From an uncultured Lachnospiraceae bacterium (GTDB taxonomy: Bacteria > Bacillota > Clostridia > Lachnospirales > Lachnospiraceae), in contig CAJUDX010000037.1 in NCBI GenBank assembly GCA_910584785.1, positions 1 through 32,186 on the forward strand: 32,186 nt of DNA. Reading direction: 5' to 3'. Both the position numbers and the translations under genes were made by a program. The first letter of the stretch is position 1. Every line of letters starts with the position of its first letter. Below, piece after piece: positions 23,490 through 30,966 of the stretch. A model generated the notes under the pieces. The model did no database searches. It was not told where the DNA came from and saw nothing but the letters and a program-made list of their open reading frames with translations.

Positions 23490-24440
23490 GTGAATTGTTT
23501 AGTATTTGACCGGGGAAAAGGGCTGTTAAACCAGATGAAATCATTTACTGCGCTGATTTTACTGGGCCTGGTCTTTTCCCTGTTAAGCAGTAATTTTTTG
23601 ACAGCAAATAATCTGGTTACGGTGGTTCAACAGTCGTCCTATATTGCCATTCTTGCCTATGCAGAGACGATGGTGATTATTACTGGAGGAATCGATTTGT
23701 CGCTGGGGTCTATTCTGGCTGTTTCCGGTGTGGCGGTGGGAAAGCTGATCCTGGCAGGTGTGCCGGTTTGGGCGGCAGTCCTTGGAGGGCTGTTTACTGG
23801 TGCACTCTGTGGCATGGTCAATGGTTTTGTGGTGGCAAAGATGAAGCTGGTTCCCTTTATTGCCACCCTGGGGATGCAGAACATTGCCAGAGGAATTGCT
23901 TATGTTTTGACCAATTCGCTGCCGGTATCCGGGCTTTCGGAGGACCTTTACTTTATCGGTGGGGGCAGTGTGGGCATCATTCCTGTTCCTGTAATTCTAA
24001 TGCTTGTGCTTGCCGTGGTGTTTGCCTTTTTACTGAATAAATGTGCTTTTGGGCGCAGGGTTTATTCGATTGGAAGCAGCCGGGAAGCGGCACGGCTGTC
24101 GGGAATTGATGTGGGAAAAACAGAAATGCTTGTCTTTATCCTAGGCGGTCTTTTGGCTGGTCTGGTCGGTGTAATTTTAACCTCGCGTGTCCTCTCCTCG
24201 CAGCCTAATGCAGGAATTGGCTATGAGAGCGATGCGATTGCGGCGGCAATTATCGGCGGCACCAGCCCATCAGGCGGATCAGGAACGATTTTGGGGACGG
24301 TAATTGGTGCACTGACCATTGCTGTATTAAAGAACGGATTAAATCTTCTTAAGGTAAATCCATTCTGGCAGCAGATTGCCATTGGTGTTGTGATTATTGC
24401 GGCAGTCTTTATCGATCGGTTGAGGAAGAATAAAAAATAA
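23490..24440 (+). CDS. sugar ABC transporter permease, RbsC type
   Basis: A 316-residue integral membrane protein with about nine or ten hydrophobic segments. The family hallmark ITGGIDLSLGSI is at about residues 61-72 and the second loop AAIIGGTSPSGGSGT near 250-265, both characteristic of BPD_transp_2 permeases such as RbsC. The start is placed at GTG 23490, which has the GAGGGGG ribosome site 6 bases upstream; TTG at 23487 would be too close to it. It follows the ATPase gene by 18 bases. The next gene, the binding lipoprotein, is separated by 191 bases that carry a tandem repeat but no clear terminator. Confidence 0.92.
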   Translation: MNCLVFDRGKGLLNQMKSFTALILLGLVFSLLSSNFLTANNLVTVVQQSSYIAILAYAETMVIITGGIDLSLGSILAVSGVAVGKLILAGVPVWAAVLGGLFTGALCGMVNGFVVAKMKLVPFIATLGMQNIARGIAYVLTNSLPVSGLSEDLYFIGGGSVGIIPVPVILMLVLAVVFAFLLNKCAFGRRVYSIGSSREAARLSGIDVGKTEMLVFILGGLLAGLVGVILTSRVLSSQPNAGIGYESDAIAAAIIGGTSPSGGSGTILGTVIGALTIAVLKNGLNLLKVNPFWQQIAIGVVIIAAVFIDRLRKNKK

Positions 24441-24479
24441 CAGAAATTCCGAAAAGCGCACAATAAGTTCTGGAACATG

Positions 24480-24610
24480 AGTAAAAAGCGAAGTAAGATT
24501 TATGAGAAGATAAGTAAAAAGCAAAACAAGACTTATAAGAAAATAAGCAGAACACAAAGCAAAAACTAGGAAAAATAAGCAGAACACAAAGCAGGATTCA
24601 TAAAAACTTT
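24480..24610 (+). repeat. four degenerate 33-bp tandem repeats between permease and binding-protein genes
   Basis: Four units begin at 24480, 24513, 24546 and 24578 (33, 33, 32 and 33 bp). Units 1-2 begin AGTAAAAAGC, units 3-4 begin AGCAGAACACAAAGC; all end in A-rich sequence. A possible decayed unit precedes them (from about 24451). The array is purine-rich on the plus strand and ends just before the AAGGAAAAGGAG ribosome site of the next gene. Confidence 0.85.
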
Positions 24611-24631
24611 AAGGAAAAGGAGAAGGAAAAA

Positions 24632-25741
24632 ATGAAGAAGAATGGAAGAATGGCACTTGTTTTAGCATTGACCTGCGCATTACTTGCAGGATGCAGCGGC
24701 GGCAAAACACAGGGGAATACGACAGCAGAGACTGCGCAGGGAAAGGCAGATTCCGTCCAGACTGGGAAAGCAGCAGGGGAAGCCGGGGGAAACACAGAAA
24801 ATGTTGAAACTTCAGAAAATTCTACGAATACCGAAGATACGACTAAGGCAGAACATACAGAAGGAGGAAGGACCTTTGCTGTTGTGGTGCATTCCACACA
24901 ATCCACCTATTGGCAGACCTTAAATTCCGGTGCGGAAGCAGCCGCTAAGGAAAGTGGGGATTCCATTTACTTTACTGCGCCGATTAACGGCGGTTCGGAT
25001 ATTAATGGACAGGTTGACGTGATGCAGAATTGTATTAATCAGGGGGTAGATGGCATTCTTTTAGCAGCAGCGGATGTCGATGCATTGGTTCCTATCACAG
25101 AACAGGCAATTGATAAGGGAATCCCTGTGGTAGTTGTGGATTGTGGCCTGAATACCGATAAATATGAAAGTTCCATTGCCACCAATAACCGGGCAGCAGC
25201 GGAGGAACTTGCAAAAAAGGTCGCTGAAGATATCGGTGAGGAAGGCGAAGTTGCTGTGATGAATTATGCTGCAGGCATGCTTACCGGATCGCTCAGGGAA
25301 GATGGATTTAGGGAGGCAATGGCTGCCTATCCCAATATTACCTTGCTTGAAACACAATATTACAATAACGATACACAAAAGGCCCTGGAAGTGTCGCAGA
25401 ATCTTTTAACGGCAAATCCTAATCTGAAGGCCATTTATGCGACAAATGAATTTGGTATTGTAGGTGCATGCCGCGCACTGATGGAAAAGAAAATTGACAC
25501 GGTAAATGTATATGGATTTGATTTTTCGGATGATGTTCTTCCGCTTTTAGAGTCGGGAATCTGTAAGGGAACTATGGTGCAGAAGCCTTATGATATGGGT
25601 TATAAGGGAGTGGAAACCCTGGTCAAGGTTCTGGCAGGCGAAGCTGTGGAAAAGGATATCGATTCCGGCTGTGTGGTGGCAACACCGGAAAATTACCTGG
25701 ATGAAGATATTTATCAGGTACTTTATCCGATGGGAAAATAA
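24632..25741 (+). CDS. sugar ABC transporter binding lipoprotein, RbsB type
   Basis: A 369-residue lipoprotein: basic start, hydrophobic segment and lipobox LAGC with Cys21. Residues about 22-78 form a Ser/Thr/Gly/Glu-rich linker that lifts the binding domain off the membrane. From about 80 the Peripla_BP_4 fold begins (FAVVVHSTQSTYWQTLNSGAE), with DGILLAAADVDALVP, GIPVVVVDCG and a hinge segment VYGFDFSDDVLPLLESG near 300. This is the type of ribose, galactose and related binding proteins. The ribosome site is AAGGAGAAGG. It works with the ATPase and permease encoded upstream. Its acidic linker and tandem-repeat leader are the only oddities. Confidence 0.93.
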   Translation: MKKNGRMALVLALTCALLAGCSGGKTQGNTTAETAQGKADSVQTGKAAGEAGGNTENVETSENSTNTEDTTKAEHTEGGRTFAVVVHSTQSTYWQTLNSGAEAAAKESGDSIYFTAPINGGSDINGQVDVMQNCINQGVDGILLAAADVDALVPITEQAIDKGIPVVVVDCGLNTDKYESSIATNNRAAAEELAKKVAEDIGEEGEVAVMNYAAGMLTGSLREDGFREAMAAYPNITLLETQYYNNDTQKALEVSQNLLTANPNLKAIYATNEFGIVGACRALMEKKIDTVNVYGFDFSDDVLPLLESGICKGTMVQKPYDMGYKGVETLVKVLAGEAVEKDIDSGCVVATPENYLDEDIYQVLYPMGK

Positions 25742-25759
25742 GTTGGGAGGATTCAATCA

Positions 25760-26794
25760 ATGAATGATTATCTTGAAGCACTGCAGGGTGAACATAGGCT
25801 CTTATTAAACGCTCTTCCCTCCTATTATCCTTCAGCAGAGCGAACGGGAAGGGCAATAAGGCAGATGATGGAAACTGGCAGGGCAAACCGAATTATTTTT
25901 GCCGGAATGGGCTCATCGCTTTATGCAGCAAAAAGCGTATTGGCCCAGTTAAATCAGAATGGTTTTTTCAGTCTGGCAGTAAATGCCTATGAATTGATAA
26001 CACAGATGCCGGGGATGGTAGATCAGAAAACTATCCTGGTCGGCATCAGTCAGTCGGGAAATACCCCGGAGGTCATTACGCTGATGAAATATGCAAAAAC
26101 GACAGCTGCGATGACAGTGGCAATGTTTAATCAGGAGGAGAGCCAGCTTAAAGGTTTAGCCGGAGAAGAACTTATGCTGGGTGTGGGAAGGGAAACCCCG
26201 ATTTCCAATAAAACCTATTATGCACAGGTTGCGCAGCTTCAGGTTCTTGCCTGTGCTATCCTGGGAGAATCCTTTCGGGATGTGACGAAAGAAATCCATA
26301 AAGCAGTGGACTGGCATCAGATTTATGTGGAAAACCAGCAGGAAAGAACATTGCCAATAATAGAATTTTTAGCTGGAACAAGACTTCTTGATTTGTTGGG
26401 GGATGGTGCACAGGGCGGAGCAGCACAGCAGGCGGGGCTGGTACTTAGGGAAATGACTAAATTTAACGTTTCCAGTCTCAGTGCCAGTGATTTTAGTCAT
26501 GGCTGGTTTGATACGGCAGGATGCGGGCATACAGCGGTGTATTTCTGTGATGAAATAACGGCATTGGATCAGAAGATGATAGAACATTGTCTGTCTCAGG
26601 GAAGTAAGGTGCTTCTGCTTTGTGCTGGAGAATATTTGATGCAGCATAAACATTTGATGAAGATTTCTCTTCCACAGGGAAAAGGGGGATTGCTTCCTTT
26701 ATACTCGGTTGTTCCATTTTATTTTTTGGCGGGAATAGGTAAAGAAAAAGAAGAAATCGGGAAAGATTCCTGGCAGAGTGGGGAGGTAAAATGA
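25760..26794 (+). CDS. double-SIS-domain protein (sugar-phosphate isomerase/deaminase/deglycase type)
   Basis: A 344-residue soluble protein with two SIS folds in the arrangement of the GlmS isomerase half, AgaS and FrlB. The first domain (about 40-170) has FAGMGSSLYAA (47-57) and the phosphosugar loop ISQSGNTPEV (96-105). The second (about 205-330) has the LGDGAQGGAAQQAGLVLREMTKF helix start and DFSHGW, a motif frequent in amino-sugar and fructosamine SIS enzymes. Family members act on phosphorylated ketoses or amino sugars. With a ROK kinase downstream it should act on the kinase product. GGGAGG precedes the start by 8-9 bases. A choice between amino-sugar isomerase/deaminase and deglycase is not possible from sequence. 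Confidence 0.9.
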   Translation: MNDYLEALQGEHRLLLNALPSYYPSAERTGRAIRQMMETGRANRIIFAGMGSSLYAAKSVLAQLNQNGFFSLAVNAYELITQMPGMVDQKTILVGISQSGNTPEVITLMKYAKTTAAMTVAMFNQEESQLKGLAGEELMLGVGRETPISNKTYYAQVAQLQVLACAILGESFRDVTKEIHKAVDWHQIYVENQQERTLPIIEFLAGTRLLDLLGDGAQGGAAQQAGLVLREMTKFNVSSLSASDFSHGWFDTAGCGHTAVYFCDEITALDQKMIEHCLSQGSKVLLLCAGEYLMQHKHLMKISLPQGKGGLLPLYSVVPFYFLAGIGKEKEEIGKDSWQSGEVK

Positions 26795-26801
26795 AGAAGG
26801 G

Positions 26802-27758
26802 ATGAAGTACTTTTTAGGTGTGGATATAGGAGGCACAAAAACAGCCGCAGGCTTGTTGGATGCAGATGGACATATGCTGGCGGAAAAGGAAATTCCAACA
26901 TTAGTTCATGATGGGGCAGAACGTATTGTCAGGAATACAGCACAGTTAATTTCTTCTTTGGCAGAGCAGGAAGGCATTAAAAAATCACAGCTTTCTTATC
27001 TTGGCGTGGGGTGTCCTGGTACGGTGAACCAAAAAACCGGTGTTGTAGAATATGCCAATAATCTTTACTTTGAACATGTGCCTCTTGCTGATATGCTGAA
27101 CCATGAAGTCGGACTTCCTGTTCTTCTGGAAAATGATGCAAATTGTGCCGGGCTTGGTGAGTACTGGGCTTTACCGGACAGGGAAGAGGTGGAAAGCTTC
27201 TTTATGGTGACACTGGGAACAGGAGTAGGGACGGCGTTTATCTGGAAAGGGCAGCTGTTTACCGGATTTAATGGCGCAGCGCCGGAGATGGGACACTGTA
27301 CATTGAATGCAGAAGGGGAATTGTGCGATTGTAAGAATCGGGGCTGCTGGGAAGTGTATTGCGCCGGGCATGCGCTGGTAAGGGCAGGAAGGGAGGCGGC
27401 AAAGAGCTGTTCGGATAGTCTTTTGTGGGAGCTTTCGGGGAAGGATTTGGAAAAGCTTGACGGAAACCTTATCTTTCAGGCATGGAGACAGGGGGATGAG
27501 ATGGCAGGGAAGGTAGTTGAGCGGTATCTTTATTATTATAGAGCAGGAATTGGAAATGTGATTAATGCATTTCAGCCGCAGGTTTTGACTATTGGCGGGG
27601 GAATCAGCCGTCAGGGCAGGCTGTTTATCGATACGGCAAATGCGGCGATTGCAGAATATTCTTACTGCAAAACTGTTGCACAAACACAAGTTCGGCAGGC
27701 GGTTCTGGGAACAAAGGCAGGGATTTATGGTGCGGCCCTGTTAGGAGCTAAGAGATAA
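26802..27758 (+). CDS. ROK-family sugar kinase
   Basis: A 318-residue kinase of the ROK family, which phosphorylates glucose, fructose, N-acetyl-glucosamine, N-acetyl-mannosamine or related sugars with ATP. The phosphate loop DIGGTKT is at residues 8-14, the catalytic Asp112 in ENDANCAGLGE, and the ROK zinc site is formed by His165 (EMGHC) with Cys175, Cys177 and Cys182 in CDCKNRGC. There is no N-terminal HTH, so it is a kinase, not a repressor. It is the last gene of the operon, 7 bases after the SIS gene. A large hairpin follows. Confidence 0.94.
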   Translation: MKYFLGVDIGGTKTAAGLLDADGHMLAEKEIPTLVHDGAERIVRNTAQLISSLAEQEGIKKSQLSYLGVGCPGTVNQKTGVVEYANNLYFEHVPLADMLNHEVGLPVLLENDANCAGLGEYWALPDREEVESFFMVTLGTGVGTAFIWKGQLFTGFNGAAPEMGHCTLNAEGELCDCKNRGCWEVYCAGHALVRAGREAAKSCSDSLLWELSGKDLEKLDGNLIFQAWRQGDEMAGKVVERYLYYYRAGIGNVINAFQPQVLTIGGGISRQGRLFIDTANAAIAEYSYCKTVAQTQVRQAVLGTKAGIYGAALLGAKR

Positions 27759-27774
27759 GAAGGTAAGAACAGAA

Positions 27775-27840
27775 AGCTGCTGTATAAGGAAATAATGCGG
27801 TAATAATAATGTACACCAATTATTTCCTTTTACAGCAGCT
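27775..27840. terminator. bidirectional terminator-like hairpin
   Basis: AGCTGCTGTATAAGGAAATAAT (27775-27796) pairs with ATTATTTCCTTTTACAGCAGCT (27819-27840), 21 of 22 positions, with a 22-base loop. It lies between the converging ROK kinase and TrpB genes and is flanked by A/T-rich sequence. Confidence 0.85.
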
Positions 27841-27849
27841 ATAATTATT

Positions 27850-27883
27850 TGTTTCTTAGTATCATTTGTTTCTTAGCATCATT
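27850..27883. repeat. 17-bp tandem duplication
   Basis: TGTTTCTTAGTATCATT is followed directly by TGTTTCTTAGCATCATT, one base different. It lies in the converging-gene gap right of the hairpin; no function is apparent. Confidence 0.7.
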
Positions 27884-27932
27884 CGTTTTTTTATAGTATT
27901 TATTTCTTTTATTTTTATTTGGTAAATGGACT

Positions 27933-29309
27933 TTAATTTATTTTAGGCAAAGTATCAATAGCTTTTCTTAATTCTTCATCGGTTGGAATATAATCGCGCA
28001 TTTCGCCGTCATTAAATTTCTGGTACGCAACCATATCAAAGTATCCTGTCCCGGTCAGGCCAAAGACAATGTTTTTGGTTTCGTTGGTTTCTTTGCATTT
28101 TAAGGCTTCATCGATGGCAACTTTAATGGCATGGCTGCTTTCCGGTGCCGGAAGAATGCCTTCTATCCTTGCAAAAGTCTGTGCGGCTTTAAATACTTCG
28201 GTCTGTTCCACACTTCTGGCAGTCAGCAGGCCCTGGTCGTAAAGCTCAGAGACTACAGAGCTCATACCGTGGTAGCGGAGGCCCCCGGCATGGCTGGCAG
28301 AGGGGATAAAGCCGCTGCCTAAGGTGTACATCTTTGCCAGCGGACAAACCTTTCCGGTGTCACAAAAATCATAGGCGTAAACGCCTCTGGTCAGGCTTGG
28401 GCAGGAAGCAGGTTCGACAGCAATAATATCGTAGTTTGCCTCACCGCGCAGGATTTCCCCGACAAATGGAGAAATCAGACCGCCCAGATTTGAACCGCCG
28501 CCTGCGCAGCCGATAATCATGTCTGCCTTAATACCATATTTATCTAAGGCTGCCTTGGCTTCCAGGCCAATAATGGATTGATGAAGAAGTACCTGGGATA
28601 ATACTGAACCAAGAACATAGCGATAACCGTCCTGGCTTAAGGCTGACTCAACTGCCTCCGAAATCGCACATCCAAGGCTTCCAGTTGTGCCTGGAAATTC
28701 CGCATTAATTTTTCTTCCGATTTCCGTATTCATCGAAGGAGAGGGTGTTACCCTTGCGCCGTAGGTTCGCATTACCTCACGCCGGAAGGGCTTTTGTTCA
28801 TAGGAGCATTTAACCATATAGACCTGGCAGTCCAGCCCAAGGTAGGAGCAGGCCATGGAAAGAGCTGTTCCCCATTGCCCTGCGCCTGTTTCGGTCGTTA
28901 CACCTTTTAAGCCCTGATTCTTTGCATAATATGCCTGTGCAATCGCTGAATTTAGTTTATGGCTGCCGGAGGTATTATTGCCCTCAAATTTATAATAAAT
29001 ATGTGCTGGTGTATCCAGCTGCTTTTCCAGGCAGTAGGCGCGTACTAAGGGCGATGGGCGGTACATTTTATAAAAATCAAGAATTTCCTGGGGAATGGAA
29101 AAGTAAGGTGTGGTATCATCTAATTCCTGTTTTGCCAGTTCTTCACAAAAGATTCCCGATAATTCTTCCAGCGTAACCGGCTGCAGGGTATTGGGATTTA
29201 AGATCGGCGCAGGTTTCTTTTTCATATCTGCGCGCACATTATACCATTCTCTGGGCATTTCCTGTTCTTCTAAATAAATTTTGTAAGGGATTTCGTTTGT
29301 CATCTTCAT
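27933..29309 (-). CDS. trpB: tryptophan synthase beta-like protein, TrpB2 type
   Basis: A 458-residue PLP enzyme of fold type II. It has the long N-terminus of the TrpB2 class (about 80 residues before RPSPLVRA, residues 84-91), the PLP Lys118 in GSHKLNSA, ETGAGQWGTALS near 140-151 and the phosphate-binding GGGSN. TrpB2 enzymes make tryptophan from serine and indole and usually occur without trpA; no trpA or other trp gene is nearby, so indole salvage is plausible (inference). The start at 29309 has AAGGA 5 bases upstream; an ATG two codons later is possible. Expression is governed by a T-box leader with a Trp specifier. It converges with the ROK operon. Confidence 0.93.
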   Translation of the reverse strand: MKMTNEIPYKIYLEEQEMPREWYNVRADMKKKPAPILNPNTLQPVTLEELSGIFCEELAKQELDDTTPYFSIPQEILDFYKMYRPSPLVRAYCLEKQLDTPAHIYYKFEGNNTSGSHKLNSAIAQAYYAKNQGLKGVTTETGAGQWGTALSMACSYLGLDCQVYMVKCSYEQKPFRREVMRTYGARVTPSPSMNTEIGRKINAEFPGTTGSLGCAISEAVESALSQDGYRYVLGSVLSQVLLHQSIIGLEAKAALDKYGIKADMIIGCAGGGSNLGGLISPFVGEILRGEANYDIIAVEPASCPSLTRGVYAYDFCDTGKVCPLAKMYTLGSGFIPSASHAGGLRYHGMSSVVSELYDQGLLTARSVEQTEVFKAAQTFARIEGILPAPESSHAIKVAIDEALKCKETNETKNIVFGLTGTGYFDMVAYQKFNDGEMRDYIPTDEELRKAIDTLPKIN

Positions 29310-29396
29310 TTTCTTCCTTTCTGCAGTTTTTCTCTCTGCGGATGTTTGTTTTAAGTCTTTAAGTTTCCGGTCATATCATCCAGCAGAGTGAGCAAT

Positions 29397-29434
29397 AAAA
29401 AAGCCTCTGTCCCATGTCAAAATAGGACAGAAGC
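29397..29434 (-). terminator. T-box-controlled terminator
   Basis: On the minus strand GCTTCTGTCC (29425-29434) and GGACAGAGGC (29403-29412) form a 10-bp stem with one mismatch, followed by six T. It is the terminator that competes with the antiterminator formed by the T-box sequence just upstream. Confidence 0.9.
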
Positions 29435-29682
29435 GATCTCCTGCGGTGCCACCTAAATTCATTCTAAAAAGAATGCACTTATTACCGTGTACAAACATAC
29501 ACTCTCTGCTGTAACGTGCAGCCACGTCTCACCTACTTACCGGTGTCCCGGTTTCAGTTCGCCCTCGCGGGTCCATTCCCTGAGCTTCCCATCACTGCAA
29601 TTCCACCGCCTGCAGCTCTCTGTGCATGTTCCAAACAGGTACTCGTCCCGGTCAATGGTTTTTTACTTTAAATGATTGACCT
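29397..29682 (-). promoter_or_regulatory. tryptophan T-box riboswitch in front of trpB
   Basis: The leader has the diagnostic T-box TAGGTGGCACCGCAGG (29440-29455, minus strand) just before the terminator, and Stem I features: the AGTA S-turn strand, the AGAGAG element and the distal GGCGGTGGAA loop. Pairing CCTG/CAGG above and CGGG/CCCG below the internal loop leaves GAATGGA, so the specifier reads TGG (29573-29575) followed by the usual purine. TGG is tryptophan, in agreement with the gene controlled. Uncharged tRNA-Trp should allow read-through into trpB (established mechanism). Confidence 0.93.
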
Positions 29683-29688
29683 GTGCTT

Positions 29689-29717
29689 AGGATATACCAT
29701 TTTTTTTTAAATGTCAA
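29689..29717 (-). promoter_or_regulatory. promoter of the T-box/trpB transcript
   Basis: Minus strand: TTGACA (29712-29717), 17-bp spacer that is mostly A, TATCCT (29689-29694). The expected start is near 29682, giving a leader of about 370 bases before the trpB start. Confidence 0.85.
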
Positions 29718-29766
29718 GAGGTTTTTTCTGGATGAGAAAAATTTCTTTGCATTTTTCTGGGTGTAG

Positions 29767-29795
29767 TTGAGATTCTCCTCTGCCTATGATAGAAT
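29767..29795 (+). promoter_or_regulatory. promoter of the exonuclease gene
   Basis: TTGAGA (29767-29772), 17-bp spacer, TAGAAT (29790-29795). The transcript would start near 29802 with a leader of about 40 bases. It is back-to-back with the trpB leader promoter. Confidence 0.75.
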
Positions 29796-29843
29796 ACTAT
29801 AGACAGTTAAGAACAGCAAAAAATGGTTTGATGGAAGAGCGCT

Positions 29844-30833
29844 ATGAATTATATTGTATTTGACTTGGAATGGAACCAGAGCCCCCAGGGAAAAGAGGGG
29901 ATGGTTGAGCATATTCCATTTGAGATTATTGAGATTGGAGCAGTAAAGCTTGATGAACATCTGCGGCAGGTTGATGAATTTCATCAGCTTATTTTGCCTG
30001 TGGTTTATTTGCAGCTTCACTATAAAATATCTGAGGTTACCCATCTGGATATAGAAAGCTTAAGGCGGGAGGGTATTCCCTTTGTTCAGGCAGCCAGGCA
30101 GTTTTTAAATTGGTGCGGGGAGGATTTTTTTCTGGTTACTTGGGGATCTATGGATATTACAGAATTGCAGAGGAATATGGTTTACCATCACATGGCACTG
30201 CCGTTTTCGATGCCGGTGCTCTACTATGATCTGCAGAAACTATATAGCCTGCTGTATGAGGACGGGAAGGAAAAGTTATCGTTAGATCAGGCTGTGGAGG
30301 CATTGGAAATTGCCGTGGATGAAGACAGGCCGTTCCACCATGCGCTGGATGATGCGTATTATACTGGGGAAGTGATGGGGCGGATGGATTTTGAGCGGGT
30401 AAAGGAATTTGTTTCGATGGATTATTACCAGCTGCCACAGACAGAGAAAGAGCAGGTGTATTTAAGATTTCCCAGTTATACCAAGTTTGTTTCGCGGGAG
30501 TTTATGACAAAAGAGGAGGCGATGGCAGACCGGCAGGTGGGAACAGTAATGTGCTGTCAGTGCAGACGGACATTGCGGAAGAAAATACGATGGTTTGCGG
30601 CAAATGCCAAGTTATATCTGTGCCTTGCCAACTGCCCGGAGCATGGGCTTGTGCAGGGAAAGATACGGGTGAAAAAGGCAGAATCGGGAAATGTTTTTGT
30701 GATACGGACAGTTAAGCTGGTGAATGAAGAACAGGCTGAGGTGATTGTAGAAAAAAGAGATGAGGCCAGAAAGAAGAGGACAGAAAAAAATAAGATAAAA
30801 CGGCAGGCAAAGAAATCCAGGCGGGAAGATTAA
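29844..30833 (+). CDS. DEDDh-type 3'-5' exonuclease with cysteine-rich and basic tail
   Basis: A 329-residue protein. The N-terminal 180 residues are a DnaQ/RNase-T-like exonuclease: motif I Asp7 and Glu9 (FDLEW), motif II Asp104 (GSMDITEL) and motif III His165 with Asp170 (HHALDDA), so all four acidic residues and the His of DEDDh are present. The spacing is close to the ERI-1/KapD subgroup, which often acts on RNA 3' ends. After a middle region, Cys pairs (MCCQCRR around 237-243 and CLANCPEH around 261-268) may bind zinc, and the last 35 residues are strongly basic (RKKRTEKNKIKRQAKKSRR), as in nucleic-acid-binding tails. It is monocistronic with its own promoter; the substrate is not known. 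Confidence 0.9.
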   Translation: MNYIVFDLEWNQSPQGKEGMVEHIPFEIIEIGAVKLDEHLRQVDEFHQLILPVVYLQLHYKISEVTHLDIESLRREGIPFVQAARQFLNWCGEDFFLVTWGSMDITELQRNMVYHHMALPFSMPVLYYDLQKLYSLLYEDGKEKLSLDQAVEALEIAVDEDRPFHHALDDAYYTGEVMGRMDFERVKEFVSMDYYQLPQTEKEQVYLRFPSYTKFVSREFMTKEEAMADRQVGTVMCCQCRRTLRKKIRWFAANAKLYLCLANCPEHGLVQGKIRVKKAESGNVFVIRTVKLVNEEQAEVIVEKRDEARKKRTEKNKIKRQAKKSRRED

Positions 30834-30847
30834 GACTGGATTTCTTT
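30809..30847. terminator. terminator-like hairpin overlapping the exonuclease stop
   Basis: AAAGAAATCCAG (30809-30820) and CTGGATTTCTTT (30836-30847) form a perfect 12-bp stem whose 15-base loop contains the exonuclease stop codon. T-rich on one side and A-rich on the other, it can serve both converging genes. Confidence 0.75.
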
Positions 30848-30966
30848 ACTTTCAGTTAGCCAATATTTCTCTGCGTTCAAATGCGCTCTGGTCAGCAGAA
30901 AAGAATTAGTAAGGGATGCCGTTAAAAAAGGGTGGTTCTTATCGTTTAGGTTTTCTATGTTTAAGT

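Noticed and set aside
24480..24610. CRISPR array
   Set aside because: The units are contiguous, diverged 33-bp repeats without unique spacers and without cas genes nearby.
27171..27689. Long minus-strand ORFs over the ROK, SIS and kinase genes
   Set aside because: They are shadows of strongly supported genes, lacking ribosome sites and protein-like motifs.
29487..29675. ORF or tRNA gene in the region upstream of trpB
   Set aside because: The structured sequence is the T-box leader; the plus-strand ORF is its antisense and no cloverleaf with CCA-type end was found.
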